A stretch of DNA of 64,000 bases. It comes from Tistlia sp040905785. Lineage in GTDB: Bacteria; Pseudomonadota; Alphaproteobacteria; Kiloniellales; DSM-21159. Under the pieces are notes generated by a model. That model was not told the DNA's origin, did no database searches, and saw only the letters and a list, made by a program, of their open reading frames with translations. The stretch is taken from positions 8,252 through 72,251 of the forward strand of contig NZ_JBBDQW010000088.1 in NCBI RefSeq assembly GCF_040905785.1, written 5' to 3'. Every line of letters begins with the position of its first letter. The stretch's first letter is position 1. The position numbers and the translations under genes were made by a program. This document shows, piece by piece, positions 1-8,714 of this stretch.

Positions 1-1650
1 GGTCGCGTCCGGCGGGTCCAGGGTCAGCTCGGTCAGGAAGCGCTCGCGCGAGGGATAGCCGCCGGCGATCTGCTCGAGCTGGATCAGGTCGGCGCGGCGC
101 ACCAGCGCGTCGTCGTGGATGCGGTCGAGGTGCGGCTCGTACCAGAGCCGCGCGCGCTCCAGGTCGAGCGGCCAGCGCGCGCTGGCGGGATCCAGCGCGG
201 CGAGCGTCTCGACGAAAGCCGGCCAGTCGGCGCCGGCGCGCGGCGGCGCCGGGGCCTCGGCGAGCGCCGCCAGCGGATCGGCGGCCTCGGCCATCAGGTC
301 GAGGACCCGCTGCGCCGAGGCCGGGCCGACGCCGGGCAGCAGCTGCATCAGCCGGAAGCCGGCGACCCGGTCGCGCGGGTTGCCGGCGAAGCGCAGCAGC
401 GCCAGCAGGTCCTTGACGTGGGCGGCCTCCAGGAACTTCAGGCCGCCGAACTTGACGAAGGGGATGTTGCGCCGGGTCAGCTCGATCTCGAGCGGGCCGC
501 TGTGGTGGGAGGTGCGGAACAGCACGGCCTGCTGCTTCAGGCCGGTCCCGGCCTCGCGGTTCTCCAGGATCCGCTCGACCAGGTAGCGCGCCTGGGTCGC
601 CTCGTCGCCGACCGCGACCAGGCGCGGCCGCGCCGTCGCGGCGCGCTCGGTCCAGAGGTCCTTGGTGAAGCGCTCGGCGGCCAGCGCGATGACGCCGTTG
701 GCGGCGGCCAGGATCGGCTGCGTCGAGCGGTAGTTGCGCTCCAGCGTCACGACCTCGGCCGGCGGGCTGAAGTGGCCGGGAAAGTCGAGGATGTTGCGCA
801 CGCTCGCGGCGCGGAAGGAATAGATCGACTGGGCGTCGTCGCCGACCACGGTCAGGCCGCGCCCGTCAGGCTTCAGCGCCAGCACGATCGAGGCCTGGAG
901 CCGGTTGGTGTCCTGGTACTCGTCGACCAGGACGTGGTCGAACAGGCCGCCGATCTCGGCGGCAAGCCCGGCATCGGCGACTGTCTGCGCCCAGCACAGC
1001 AGCAGGTCGTCGTAGTCCAGCACGTTCTGGCGCTGCTTGGCCTCGACGTAGCCGGCGAACAGCCGGCGCAGCGCATCGGCCCAGTCGGCACACCAGGGGA
1101 AGGCCTCCTGCAGCACCGTCTCGAGCGGCAGCTCGGCGTTGACGCAGCGCGAGTAGATCGCGAGGCAGGTGCCCTTGGTCGGGAAACGCCGGTCGGTCTT
1201 CGAGAAGCCGAGCTCGTGGCGCACCAGGTTCATCAGGTCGGCCGAATCCTCGCGGTCGTGGATCGTGAAGCCGGGATCGAGGCCGATCTGCCCGGCATAG
1301 TCGCGCAGCAGCCGCGCGCCGACGCCGTGGAAGGTCCCGGCCCAGCTCAGGCCGCCGGCCAGCACGCCCGCCTTTTCGCCGAGCGCCTGGCGGGCGATGC
1401 GCTCGACGCGCCGGATCATGTCGGCGGCGGCGCGCCGCGAGAAGGTCATCAGCAGGAGGCGGCGCGGGTCGGCGCCCTCGACGATCAGGTGCGCGACCCG
1501 GTGCGCCAGGGTGCTGGTCTTGCCCGAGCCGGCCCCGGCGATGACCAGCAGCGGCCGCGCCACGCCGGGCGCGCCCACGGCGTACTCGGCCGCGCGGCGC
1601 TGCTCCGGGTTGAGGCTGTCGAGATAGGCGGCGGGCGTAGGGCTGGGCAT
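1..1650 (-). CDS. UvrD/PcrA-type superfamily 1 DNA helicase (3' part beyond window)
   Basis: ATP-dependent 3'-5' DNA helicase of the UvrD/PcrA/Rep class, which unwinds DNA in repair and replication restart. The frame is open for 550 codons from the ATG at 1650 to the window edge, so the C-terminus is missing. Visible motifs are Walker A GAGSGKT (residues 39-45), motif Ia-like TFSRRAA, motif II DEYQDTN near residue 241, motif III GDDAQSIYSFR and ERNYRS. The ATG is followed directly by the usual LNPEQRRA Q-motif region, which supports the start. It is the first gene of a leftward group. Whether it is uvrD, pcrA or a paralogue cannot be decided without the C-terminus. Confidence 0.93.
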   Translation of the reverse strand, partial: MPSPTPAAYLDSLNPEQRRAAEYAVGAPGVARPLLVIAGAGSGKTSTLAHRVAHLIVEGADPRRLLLMTFSRRAAADMIRRVERIARQALGEKAGVLAGGLSWAGTFHGVGARLLRDYAGQIGLDPGFTIHDREDSADLMNLVRHELGFSKTDRRFPTKGTCLAIYSRCVNAELPLETVLQEAFPWCADWADALRRLFAGYVEAKQRQNVLDYDDLLLCWAQTVADAGLAAEIGGLFDHVLVDEYQDTNRLQASIVLALKPDGRGLTVVGDDAQSIYSFRAASVRNILDFPGHFSPPAEVVTLERNYRSTQPILAAANGVIALAAERFTKDLWTERAATARPRLVAVGDEATQARYLVERILENREAGTGLKQQAVLFRTSHHSGPLEIELTRRNIPFVKFGGLKFLEAAHVKDLLALLRFAGNPRDRVAGFRLMQLLPGVGPASAQRVLDLMAEAADPLAALAEAPAPPRAGADWPAFVETLAALDPASARWPLDLERARLWYEPHLDRIHDDALVRRADLIQLEQIAGGYPSRERFLTELTLDPPDAT

Positions 1651-1782
1651 GGGGAGGCGCGACTCGGGTGGCTGGGCCACCCACTGGATCACGGTCCCCT
1701 TTCGTTCGCAACGACGGCGGCCCCGCCCGGCCGGCCTCCGCGTCGTCCCGAGGCGGTCGAGGCGGGTGCGAGGCGGCCCCCG

Positions 1783-2862
1783 CTACGCCATGTGGAAGCC
1801 CGGGGTCGAGAGCGACAGCGCCTTCTCCTCCTCGGTCATCTCCTCGGCCACGCCCTCGAAGAGCGGCGAGGAGAGGTAGCGCTCGCCGGTGTCGGGCAGC
1901 ATGCAGAGGATCACGGATCCCGGCTCCGCCTTCTCGGCGATCTGCATCGCGACCGCGAAGGTGCCGCCGCCCGACACGCCGGTCAGGATGCCCTCCTGCT
2001 GGGCGAGCTTCCTCGACCACTCCATGGCGACTGGGCCCGACACCGGAATCAGCTCGTCGTAGTAGCGCTCGTCGATAGCCTCCTGCAGGACCAGCGGGAT
2101 GAAATCGGGGGTCCAGCCCTGGATCGGGTGCGGCTCGAAGGCCGGGTGGCTGGCCGCTGCCGAGCCGTCGGCGGTGCGCTCCTGGGCCGTGCCGCTGGAG
2201 AGCAGCGCGGCGTTGGCCGGCTCGCTCAGCACGATCTTCGTGTCCGGGCGCTCGCGGCGCAGGACCCGCCCGACACCGGTCATGGTGCCGCCGGTGCCGT
2301 AGCCGGTGACCCAGTAGTCGAGGCGGTCGCCGGCGAAGTCCGCGAGGATCTCGCGCGCCGTCGTGTTCTCGTGGATCGTCGCGTTGTCGCGGGTCTCGAA
2401 CTGGCGGGCCAGGAACCAGCCGTTCGCCTCGGCCAGTTCCCTGGCCTTCTGGTACATGCCGAAGCCCTTGGCGGCGCGCGGCGTCAGCACGACCTTGGCG
2501 CCGAGGAAGCGCATCAGCTTGCGGCGCTCGATCGAGAAGCTGTCGGCCATGGTCACGACCAGCGGGTAGCCCTTGGCGGCGCAGACCATGGCGAGGCCGA
2601 TGCCGGTGTTGCCGCTCGTCGCCTCGATCACCGTCTGGCCCGGCTTCAGCTCGCCCCGGCGCTCGGCCTCCTCGATGATCGAGATCGCCAGGCGGTCCTT
2701 GACCGAGGCGGCGGGGTTGAAGAACTCCGCCTTGACGTAGAGGCGCACACCTTCGGGCGCCAGGCGGTTGACCCGGATCGCCGGCGTGTCGCCGATGGTG
2801 TCGACGATCGACTCGTAGAGCCGGCCCCGTCCCTCGGTCCGTCGCGTGCTGTCGCTGCTCAT
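1783..2862 (-). CDS. cysK: Cysteine synthase A-type PLP enzyme
   Basis: O-acetylserine sulfhydrylase family (fold type II PLP enzyme), making cysteine from O-acetylserine and sulfide. The 359-residue product has the PLP lysine in NPAASVKDR (Lys55), the TSGNTG substrate loop (82-87), the phosphate-binding GTGGTMTGVG (about 189-198) and a C-terminal GVSGGGTF loop. The start at 2862 is chosen over an in-frame codon at 2940 because AAGGAAAGG lies just upstream. Compared with the usual pattern, about 20 extra residues (from about Thr225 to Pro244) sit between the SEPA strand and the PIQG segment. It may be a CysK paralogue with altered partner or substrate preference. It stands 131 bases downstream of the helicase start and is probably its own unit. 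Confidence 0.88.
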   Translation of the reverse strand: MSSDSTRRTEGRGRLYESIVDTIGDTPAIRVNRLAPEGVRLYVKAEFFNPAASVKDRLAISIIEEAERRGELKPGQTVIEATSGNTGIGLAMVCAAKGYPLVVTMADSFSIERRKLMRFLGAKVVLTPRAAKGFGMYQKARELAEANGWFLARQFETRDNATIHENTTAREILADFAGDRLDYWVTGYGTGGTMTGVGRVLRRERPDTKIVLSEPANAALLSSGTAQERTADGSAAASHPAFEPHPIQGWTPDFIPLVLQEAIDERYYDELIPVSGPVAMEWSRKLAQQEGILTGVSGGGTFAVAMQIAEKAEPGSVILCMLPDTGERYLSSPLFEGVAEEMTEEEKALSLSTPGFHMA

Positions 2863-2970
2863 GGCTGATCCCTTTCCTTGGCCGGTCTGCCGGGGGAGTC
2901 CAGCGGATCGCGCGCCGCTGGTCACGCGATAATTTGGCAAGGCACTTCCGACCCGCAGGCTGCGCCTGCC

Positions 2971-4176
2971 TCAGTCGGCGCCGGCCGCCGCCGCCAGGAC
3001 GCGGGCGCCGATCACCAGGTCGTCGTGCGCCGTGTCCTCCTCGAAGGAGTGGCTGATGCCGCGCTTCGACGGCACGAAGAGCATGCCGGCCGGCATCAGT
3101 CGGGAGACATTGGCGGCGTCGTGCAGGGCGCCCGAGGGCATGCGCCGCCACAGGCCGGGCGCCTCGGCCTTCGCCCCCGCCTCGATGCGCGCGGCCAGCG
3201 CCGGGGCCATCCGCGCCGGCTCGATCGCGGCGTAGGCCGAGCGCGTGCACTCGAGGCCGCGCGCGCCGGCGACCTCCTCGGCGGTGGCGCGAATCACCGC
3301 CTCCATGCGGTCGAGCCGCGCCGTCTCGCCGTCGCGCCACTGCATCGTGAAGTCGACGCGCCCCGGCACGATCGAGGAGGCGTTGGGATGCAGCGCGACG
3401 TGGCCGATGGTCCAGACCGTCGCCGGGGTGACGATGGGCGCCAGGCGGGCATTGACCAGGGTCGTGAAGTCGGCGAGGCCCTGGAAGGCGTCGCGGCGCA
3501 GGCGCATGGGGGTGGTGCCGGCGTGGTTCTGCTGCCCGGTCAGGCGGTAGCGCTCGCTGCGGATGCCGACGATATCCTCGACGACGCCGATCTTCTCGCC
3601 TGCGCTGTCAAGCACCGGGCCCTGCTCGATGTGGGCCTCGATGAAGGCGTCGAAGCGCCTGGCCGGCAGGAAGTCGGCGCCGGCGAGGTCGGCCATGGTG
3701 CGGCGCGCCTCGGCGAAGCTGACGCCCTCGTGGTCGGTCATCCGGTCGGCCTCCTCGAGCGGCATCAGTCCCGACCAGATGCGGCTGCCGGTCAGGGTCG
3801 TGAAGCGCCCCTCCTCGTCCTGGAAGGAGACCGCCGCCACCGGCGGGCCGCCGCACTCGAGGCTGGCGCGGGCGACCTCCAGGCCGGCGAGCACGCCGTA
3901 GGCGCCGTCGAGCCAGCCGCCTTCCGGCTGGCTGTCCGAGTGCGAGCCGATGAGCAGGCAGGGCGCCGCGCCCGGCGGCAGGCCGAAAAGGTTGCCGACG
4001 GGGTCGAAGACCGGCTCGAGGCCGGCCTCGGCCATGCGCCCGGCGAGCCAGCGGCGCGCCGCGATGTCGGCCTCGGAATAGGCGGGCCGGACGACGCCGC
4101 TGCCGCAGCGGCCGAAGGAACGCAGGGTCTCCAGATCCTCGAGCAGGCGTTCGGGTCGGATCGCGATCTCGGTCAT
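2971..4176 (-). CDS. M20-family hydantoinase/carbamoylase amidohydrolase
   Basis: Zn-dependent hydrolase of the N-carbamoyl-L-amino-acid hydrolase / allantoate amidohydrolase / beta-ureidopropionase group, which releases CO2 and ammonia from N-carbamoyl compounds. The 401 residues carry the metal ligands in GSHSDSQPEGGWLDG (His79, Asp90), the QDEEGRF catalytic and metal glutamates (120-125) and HIEQGPVL. The length is normal for the family. The usual GSHLDTV is GSHSDSQ here, which is common in this subfamily. It is transcribed leftward, 108 bases upstream of the cysteine synthase start, and diverges from the class II aldolase. The exact substrate is not readable. Confidence 0.87.
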   Translation of the reverse strand: MTEIAIRPERLLEDLETLRSFGRCGSGVVRPAYSEADIAARRWLAGRMAEAGLEPVFDPVGNLFGLPPGAAPCLLIGSHSDSQPEGGWLDGAYGVLAGLEVARASLECGGPPVAAVSFQDEEGRFTTLTGSRIWSGLMPLEEADRMTDHEGVSFAEARRTMADLAGADFLPARRFDAFIEAHIEQGPVLDSAGEKIGVVEDIVGIRSERYRLTGQQNHAGTTPMRLRRDAFQGLADFTTLVNARLAPIVTPATVWTIGHVALHPNASSIVPGRVDFTMQWRDGETARLDRMEAVIRATAEEVAGARGLECTRSAYAAIEPARMAPALAARIEAGAKAEAPGLWRRMPSGALHDAANVSRLMPAGMLFVPSKRGISHSFEEDTAHDDLVIGARVLAAAAGAD

Positions 4177-4289
4177 GGTGGGACCTTCCGGTATGTCTTC
4201 AAAACAGGGCGCACTTCCTCAATGGCCTGTCGCCAGGGCGCCTGGCAACCCGTAAGCTCGCCGGAAAACCTGCCACAGGGGAGATGCGC

Positions 4290-5102
4290 ATGCCGGACCT
4301 GGGCAACCGCGAGTCGATCTATCAGCCGGAACAGCCCGACCTGAAGTTCCCGATCAGGCGGGAATTCGCGACCGCCGCTGAGGAGCGGCAGTACCGCAAG
4401 GAGCGCCTGGTCGGCGCCTGCCGCGCCTTCGCCGAGGCCGGCCTGGACTACGGCTTCGCCGGCCATCTGACGATCCGGGACCCGGAGCGCCCGGAGCTCT
4501 ACTGGACCAATCCGATGGCCGTGCACTTCCGGCAGGTCCGGCTGTCGAACCTGATCCTGGTGGATCACGAGGGGCAGGTCGTCGAGGGCGACTACGCCGT
4601 CAACCGTGCCGGCTTCGTGCTCCACGCCGCGGTCCACGAGGCGCATCCCGACATCCTGGCGATGTGCCACGCCCACTCGCTCTACGGCACCGCGTTCGCC
4701 TCGCTGGGCCGGCCGCTCGAGCCGATCACGCAGGACGCCTGCGCCTTCTTCGAGGACCACGTGGTGATCCGCGATGAGGCCGGCGCCGTCGCGGTCGAGG
4801 CCCCGGCCGGGCCCAGCGTCGCGGCCTCCTTCAAGGGGGTGAAGGCGGCGATCCACCAGAACCACGGGCTGCTGACGGCGAGCCGCCACTCGATCGAATC
4901 CGCGGCCTTCTGGTTCATGGCGCTGGAGCGCTGCTGCCGGCAGCAGCTGATGGTCGAAGCCTCTGGCCACGCGCCGATCCTCATTTCGCCCGAGCGCGCC
5001 CGTTACAGCCGCGAGCACGTCGGCAGCGAGTACATCGGCTGGCTGCACTTCCAGCCGGTCTACGAGCAGCTCGCGGCCAGCCAGCCCGATATGTTCCAGT
5101 AG
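4290..5102 (+). CDS. Class II aldolase/adducin-domain protein
   Basis: Member of the class II aldolase/adducin fold (fuculose-phosphate aldolase-like), metal-dependent enzymes that cleave or isomerise small sugar or hydroxy-acid compounds. The 270 residues include the histidines of HEAHPDI, CHAHS and HQNHGLL, which are the expected Zn ligands. There are two in-frame ATGs: the one at 4290 has GGGGAG six bases upstream and is preferred over 4284. Family members that lack a sugar-phosphate role are common in alphaproteobacterial catabolic loci, so the substrate is open. It is divergent from the carbamoylase gene across a 113-base gap. Confidence 0.85.
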   Translation: MPDLGNRESIYQPEQPDLKFPIRREFATAAEERQYRKERLVGACRAFAEAGLDYGFAGHLTIRDPERPELYWTNPMAVHFRQVRLSNLILVDHEGQVVEGDYAVNRAGFVLHAAVHEAHPDILAMCHAHSLYGTAFASLGRPLEPITQDACAFFEDHVVIRDEAGAVAVEAPAGPSVAASFKGVKAAIHQNHGLLTASRHSIESAAFWFMALERCCRQQLMVEASGHAPILISPERARYSREHVGSEYIGWLHFQPVYEQLAASQPDMFQ

Positions 5103-5223
5103 CGCCCCGCCTCGCCCGCGCTACCCTTCGCCCCGGCGAGGGGCTAGGATTGCGGGCGGTCGGCGGGACGTAGGCCGCCGCCTGGCCGGGCCGGCGGCGC
5201 GCAGTGCTTTGGAGGGGCTGCAA

Positions 5224-6336
5224 GTGGATCGCGAGGGGGCGTACGATTTCGGGCGTGACGGCGTCGCGGGGGCCGAACCCGGGAAAAGCCTCGCCGCCCG
5301 CGCTCTGGAGAGCGAGGAACGGCTGCAGCTCGCGCTCGAAGCCGGGCGCATGGGCACCTGGGAATGGGAGGTCGCGACCAGCCGGGTGGTCTGGTCGGCG
5401 GGCCTCGAGGAAATACACGGCCTCGCTACCGGCAGCTTCGCCGGGACCTTCGAGGCCTTCCAGGAAGACATCCATCCGGAGGACCGCGAGCGGGTCCTGC
5501 GCACCATCTCCGGCACCGTCGAGCGGGGCGACGACCACCACATCGAGTATCGCATCCTCCTGCCCGACGGCAGCCTCCGCTGGGTCGAGGGCCGCGGCCG
5601 GCTGTTCCGCGACGAGGCCGGCGCGCCCGCACGCATGATCGGTGTCTGCCTGGACGTCACGGAGCGCAAGGAGAACGAGCAGCGCCGGGCCCTGCTGCTC
5701 GACGAGTTCAGCCACCGCATCAAGAACATCATGGCGATCGTCCAGTCGATCGCCGGCCTGACCCTGCGCGAGACGCCCGAGCCGGAGGCCTTCAAGCGGG
5801 CCTTCCAGTCGCGGCTGGCGGCCCTCGACACCGCCCATTCGCTGCTGACCCGGCAGCAGTGGCGGGGCGCCTGCCTGACCGACCTCGTCGCCGGCACGCT
5901 GGCGCCCTTCGGCGGCGGCGGCCGGCAGGAGGCGATCCGCTTCCAGGGGCCGCCGCTCCTGGTCGAGGCGAGCGCCGCGGTGACCCTCTGCCTGGTGCTG
6001 CACGAGCTGGCGACCAACGCCGTCAAGTACGGCGCCCTTTCGGTGCCGGACGGCAGGATCGAGATTTCCTGGGACGGCGCGGCCGGAGACGGCGTCGCGG
6101 GGGAAGGCGCCGGGTCGGGCGCCGGGTCGGGCGCCGGGCCGGGCGTCGAGCTGGCCTGGATCGAGCGCGGCGGCCCGGCCGTCGAGGCGCCCGAGGCCGA
6201 CGGCTTCGGCACGCGCCTGTTCTCGATCGCCGCCGCCCAGCTCGGCGGCGACGCCAGCGTGCGCTACGAAAGCGAGGGCGTCGAGGTGCGCCTGCGCTTC
6301 CCGCTGTCCCGGGCGGAGCGGCAGGCGCCGGCCTAG
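5224..6336 (+). CDS. PAS-domain HWE-family sensor histidine kinase
   Basis: Cytoplasmic sensor kinase with no membrane segment. An N-terminal PAS fold (about residues 25-145, ending DVTERKENE) is followed by an HWE-type transmitter: the phospho-acceptor region LLDEFSHRIKN, the N-box LHELATNAVKYGAL, the WIERGGP segment and the GTRL motif. HWE kinases are typical of alphaproteobacteria and often serve light or general-stress pathways. The GTG at 5224 is preceded by GGAGGGG at six bases, which favours it over the TTG at 5209. A GAGSGAGSGAGPG stretch encoded by three 12-bp repeats (6106-6141) lies inside the ATPase domain, in a variable loop. No response regulator is adjacent. Confidence 0.9.
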   Translation: MDREGAYDFGRDGVAGAEPGKSLAARALESEERLQLALEAGRMGTWEWEVATSRVVWSAGLEEIHGLATGSFAGTFEAFQEDIHPEDRERVLRTISGTVERGDDHHIEYRILLPDGSLRWVEGRGRLFRDEAGAPARMIGVCLDVTERKENEQRRALLLDEFSHRIKNIMAIVQSIAGLTLRETPEPEAFKRAFQSRLAALDTAHSLLTRQQWRGACLTDLVAGTLAPFGGGGRQEAIRFQGPPLLVEASAAVTLCLVLHELATNAVKYGALSVPDGRIEISWDGAAGDGVAGEGAGSGAGSGAGPGVELAWIERGGPAVEAPEADGFGTRLFSIAAAQLGGDASVRYESEGVEVRLRFPLSRAERQAPA

Positions 6337-6416
6337 CCTGACCAGCCGTGACCTCAGCCCATCCAGGTCGCCGGCCCCTCCTCGCCGTAGGCCAGCTGCC
6401 TCGCTGGCGGCGCCCC

Positions 6417-8534
6417 CTATAGCGGCGGCCCCGCCATCTGACTCGGCAGCCAGGCGATGACCTCCGGGTAGAGGTAGATGAAGACGTTGAACAGCAGGAT
6501 GATCGCGATGAAGGGCAGCACGCCGAGCGCGATCTCGCGCAGCGGCACGTTGCCGCTCATGCCGCGCAGCACGAACAGGATGATGCCGACCGGCGGCGTG
6601 ACCAGGCCGACCTCGATCATCAGCACCAGAAAGACCGCGAACCAGATCGGGTCGAAGCCGAGCGCGATCACGATCGGGTAGGCGACCGGCAGGGTCATCA
6701 GCATCATCGAGATCGACTCGATGAACATGCCGAGCACGATGTAGATCAGGGCGATCATGGCCATGACCATCCAGGGCGCCAGCTCGGCGTCCTGGATCAC
6801 CTGGACCAGCGAGCGCGGCAGGCGCAGGTAGTCGAAGACCCAGCTGAAGATCGCCGCCCCGACCACGATCAGCAGCAGGAAGGAAGTGATCCGCACGGTC
6901 TCCATCGCCGTGTCGCGCATGATCTGCCAGCTCATCGTGCCGCGCAGGACGCAGAGCAGGAAGGCGAGCGCGGCGCCGACGCCGCCCGCCTCGCTGGGCG
7001 TCGCCACGCCGGCGTAGAGCGAGCCCAGCACGCCGACGATGACCAGGAAGAAGGGGAAGGTGCCCTTGGAGGCGCTGAGCTTCTCGCGCCAGCTGTAGGA
7101 GTCGCCGGCCGGGGCGGAGCCGGGCACGCTGCGGGTCCAGATGAAGACGCCCAGCATGAAGGCCACGGTCAGGATCAGGCCGGGCACGATGCCGGCGATG
7201 AACAGCACGTTGACGGGAGCGCCGACGGTCGTGCCGTAGATGATCATGGCGATGCTCGGCGGGATCATGATGCCGAGGGTGGCGCCGGCCGCGACGACAC
7301 CGTAGGTCAGGCGGGCGCTGTAGCCGCGGCGCACCATCTCAGGGCAGGCGACCTTGCCCATCGCCGCCGCGGTCGCCAGGCTGGAGCCGGAGACCGCGGC
7401 GAAGATCGTCGAGGCGCTGACGCTGGCGTAGGCGATGCCGCCGGGCACGCGGCCGAACCAGCGCATCAGAGCATCGAACATCTCGTTGGTGACGCCGCTG
7501 CGCATCAGCAGGCCGCTCATCAGGATGAACATCGGCACCGCGGTGAGCGTAAAGGTGTTGACGCTGTTCCACGAGCGCTCGGCGAGCAGCGAGAGCTGCG
7601 GCAGCGGCAGCAGGAAGTAGACGCCGAGCAGGCCGGCGAGGCCGAGGGCCAGTGCTACCGGCACGCCGATCAGCAGCAGCAGCAGCAGGCTGCCGACCAG
7701 CAGCAGTCCGACCGGCAGCAGCGGCAGGCCGCGCGCCGCCCAGTAGGCGAGGGCCAGGGCGGCAAGCAGCCCACCGGCCGCCAGCGCGACCCGCGGGCCG
7801 CTCCAGGCCAGTGCGGCCGCCAGGAAGACGGCGGCGATCGCCAGGCTGCCCCAGTCCAGTCGGGTGCCCGGGATCTTGGCCGGCACCGGCCCCAGCAGGC
7901 ACAGCAGGGCGACGAGGCCCGCGAACAGCAGCGGCACGACCCAGCGCCGGAAGGCCGAGGCGGGCGGTCGGCGCAGGAAGAGGTCCGCAAGGATCGCCAG
8001 GACGAAGGCGAGATAGCCGAGCGAGACCGGCAGCTCCGGGATCCACTGGGGCGTGGCGAGCAGACCCCAGTCACGGGTGTCGTGGACCAGCTCCTGGTAG
8101 TTGAAGGCGACCATCTGCCAGGCCGCGAAGAGCAGGAAGAACAGGCCGATCCAGAGCGCGACCAGCTCGAGGAAGCCGCGCCGACCGGCCGGCAGCCAGC
8201 CGAGCAGCAGCTCGACCCGGACGTGCGCGCGCGCCTTCTGGGCGAGCGCGAGCCCCGCGAAGGTCATCCCGACCAGCAGGTAGGTCGCGATCTCCGTGCC
8301 CCAGTAGGTCGGCTCGTTGAGGACGTAGCGGGCGAAGATCTCGAAACAGACGATCGCGGTCATCGCCACCAGGCCGAGCGCGGCGGCCCAGCCCGTCGCG
8401 TCGGTGACGCCGTCGATCGCCCGGATCAGGACGAAGCCGGCGCGCTGCTCCGGGAGCGCCGGCGCGCCCTCCACTATTGGCCCGAGAATGACAGCCTCCT
8501 CCTCAGCGCAGCCGCACCGGCCTGCAGGATACAA
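6417..8534 (-). CDS. TRAP transporter permease, fused DctQ-DctM
   Basis: Single-chain TRAP permease. The N-terminal part (about residues 30-180) is the small DctQ-like subunit with 4 membrane segments. A linker with further hydrophobic segments follows, then the DctM-type large subunit from about residue 280 to 705, with motifs such as VPMFILMSGLLMRSG and LGIMIPPSIAMIIYG. It works with a periplasmic binding protein, very probably the divergently encoded one at 8715. The start is uncertain: TTG at 8534 gives 705 residues and GTG at 8474 is an alternative, while GAGGAGGAGG at about 8489-8498 is followed by no ATG. The intergenic region carries two operator-like motifs. Confidence 0.9.
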   Translation of the reverse strand: MYPAGRCGCAEEEAVILGPIVEGAPALPEQRAGFVLIRAIDGVTDATGWAAALGLVAMTAIVCFEIFARYVLNEPTYWGTEIATYLLVGMTFAGLALAQKARAHVRVELLLGWLPAGRRGFLELVALWIGLFFLLFAAWQMVAFNYQELVHDTRDWGLLATPQWIPELPVSLGYLAFVLAILADLFLRRPPASAFRRWVVPLLFAGLVALLCLLGPVPAKIPGTRLDWGSLAIAAVFLAAALAWSGPRVALAAGGLLAALALAYWAARGLPLLPVGLLLVGSLLLLLLIGVPVALALGLAGLLGVYFLLPLPQLSLLAERSWNSVNTFTLTAVPMFILMSGLLMRSGVTNEMFDALMRWFGRVPGGIAYASVSASTIFAAVSGSSLATAAAMGKVACPEMVRRGYSARLTYGVVAAGATLGIMIPPSIAMIIYGTTVGAPVNVLFIAGIVPGLILTVAFMLGVFIWTRSVPGSAPAGDSYSWREKLSASKGTFPFFLVIVGVLGSLYAGVATPSEAGGVGAALAFLLCVLRGTMSWQIMRDTAMETVRITSFLLLIVVGAAIFSWVFDYLRLPRSLVQVIQDAELAPWMVMAMIALIYIVLGMFIESISMMLMTLPVAYPIVIALGFDPIWFAVFLVLMIEVGLVTPPVGIILFVLRGMSGNVPLREIALGVLPFIAIILLFNVFIYLYPEVIAWLPSQMAGPPL

Positions 8535-8553
8535 GCCTGTCCGTCGGTGTGGA

Positions 8554-8567
8554 TTTTAGCGCTAACA
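8554..8567. promoter_or_regulatory. LacI-type operator, site 1
   Basis: TTTTAGCGCTAACA contains the perfect palindrome TTAGCGCTAA (8556-8565). It matches three other sites in the window (14746, 19150, 20330) with the core TGATAGCGNTAACA and the central-CG symmetry expected of LacI-family operators. It lies between the divergent fused TRAP permease and its binding protein. The likely binder is the GntR-like LacI-family protein encoded at 19206-20231. Confidence 0.7.
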
Positions 8568-8584
8568 TAGGCGTGCAGCGACAT

Positions 8585-8608
8585 CAATCGACTGATAGGA
8601 TTGTATGA
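8585..8608 (+). promoter_or_regulatory. Shared promoter/operator motif CAATCGAC-N7-ATTGTATGA, copy 1
   Basis: CAATCGAC, seven bases, then ATTGTATGA. The same two blocks with the same spacing occur on the opposite strand at 22964-22987, ahead of the GntR gene. In both places the motif points toward the downstream gene, here the TRAP binding protein at 8715. It could be a GntR/FCD operator (ATTGTATGA-like half sites are common for these) or a promoter with a TATGAT-like -10 element. Confidence 0.5.
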
Positions 8609-8714
8609 TCGGAACGGCCTCACGGGGGTGCACCCGCGGAGCAGCGTCCGTCGCCCCGCTCATGGAGCGGGTCCCATCGGAAACAGAAGCCGACAATCGA
8701 ACGAGGAGGAAACG

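Noticed and set aside
115..2868. Long plus-strand open frame of over 900 codons opposite the helicase and cysteine synthase
   Set aside because: Composition is Arg/Gly/Ala/Glu/Gln-rich with no family motifs; it is the antisense shadow of two well-supported minus-strand genes in high-GC DNA.
866..3340. Long minus-strand frame covering three genes
   Set aside because: It is a shifted frame through the helicase, cysteine synthase and carbamoylase genes, with none of their motifs.
8601..8714. Upstream extension of the TRAP binding protein
   Set aside because: It would precede a complete signal peptide and cover operator-like sequences; the start at 8715 has a strong ribosome binding site.
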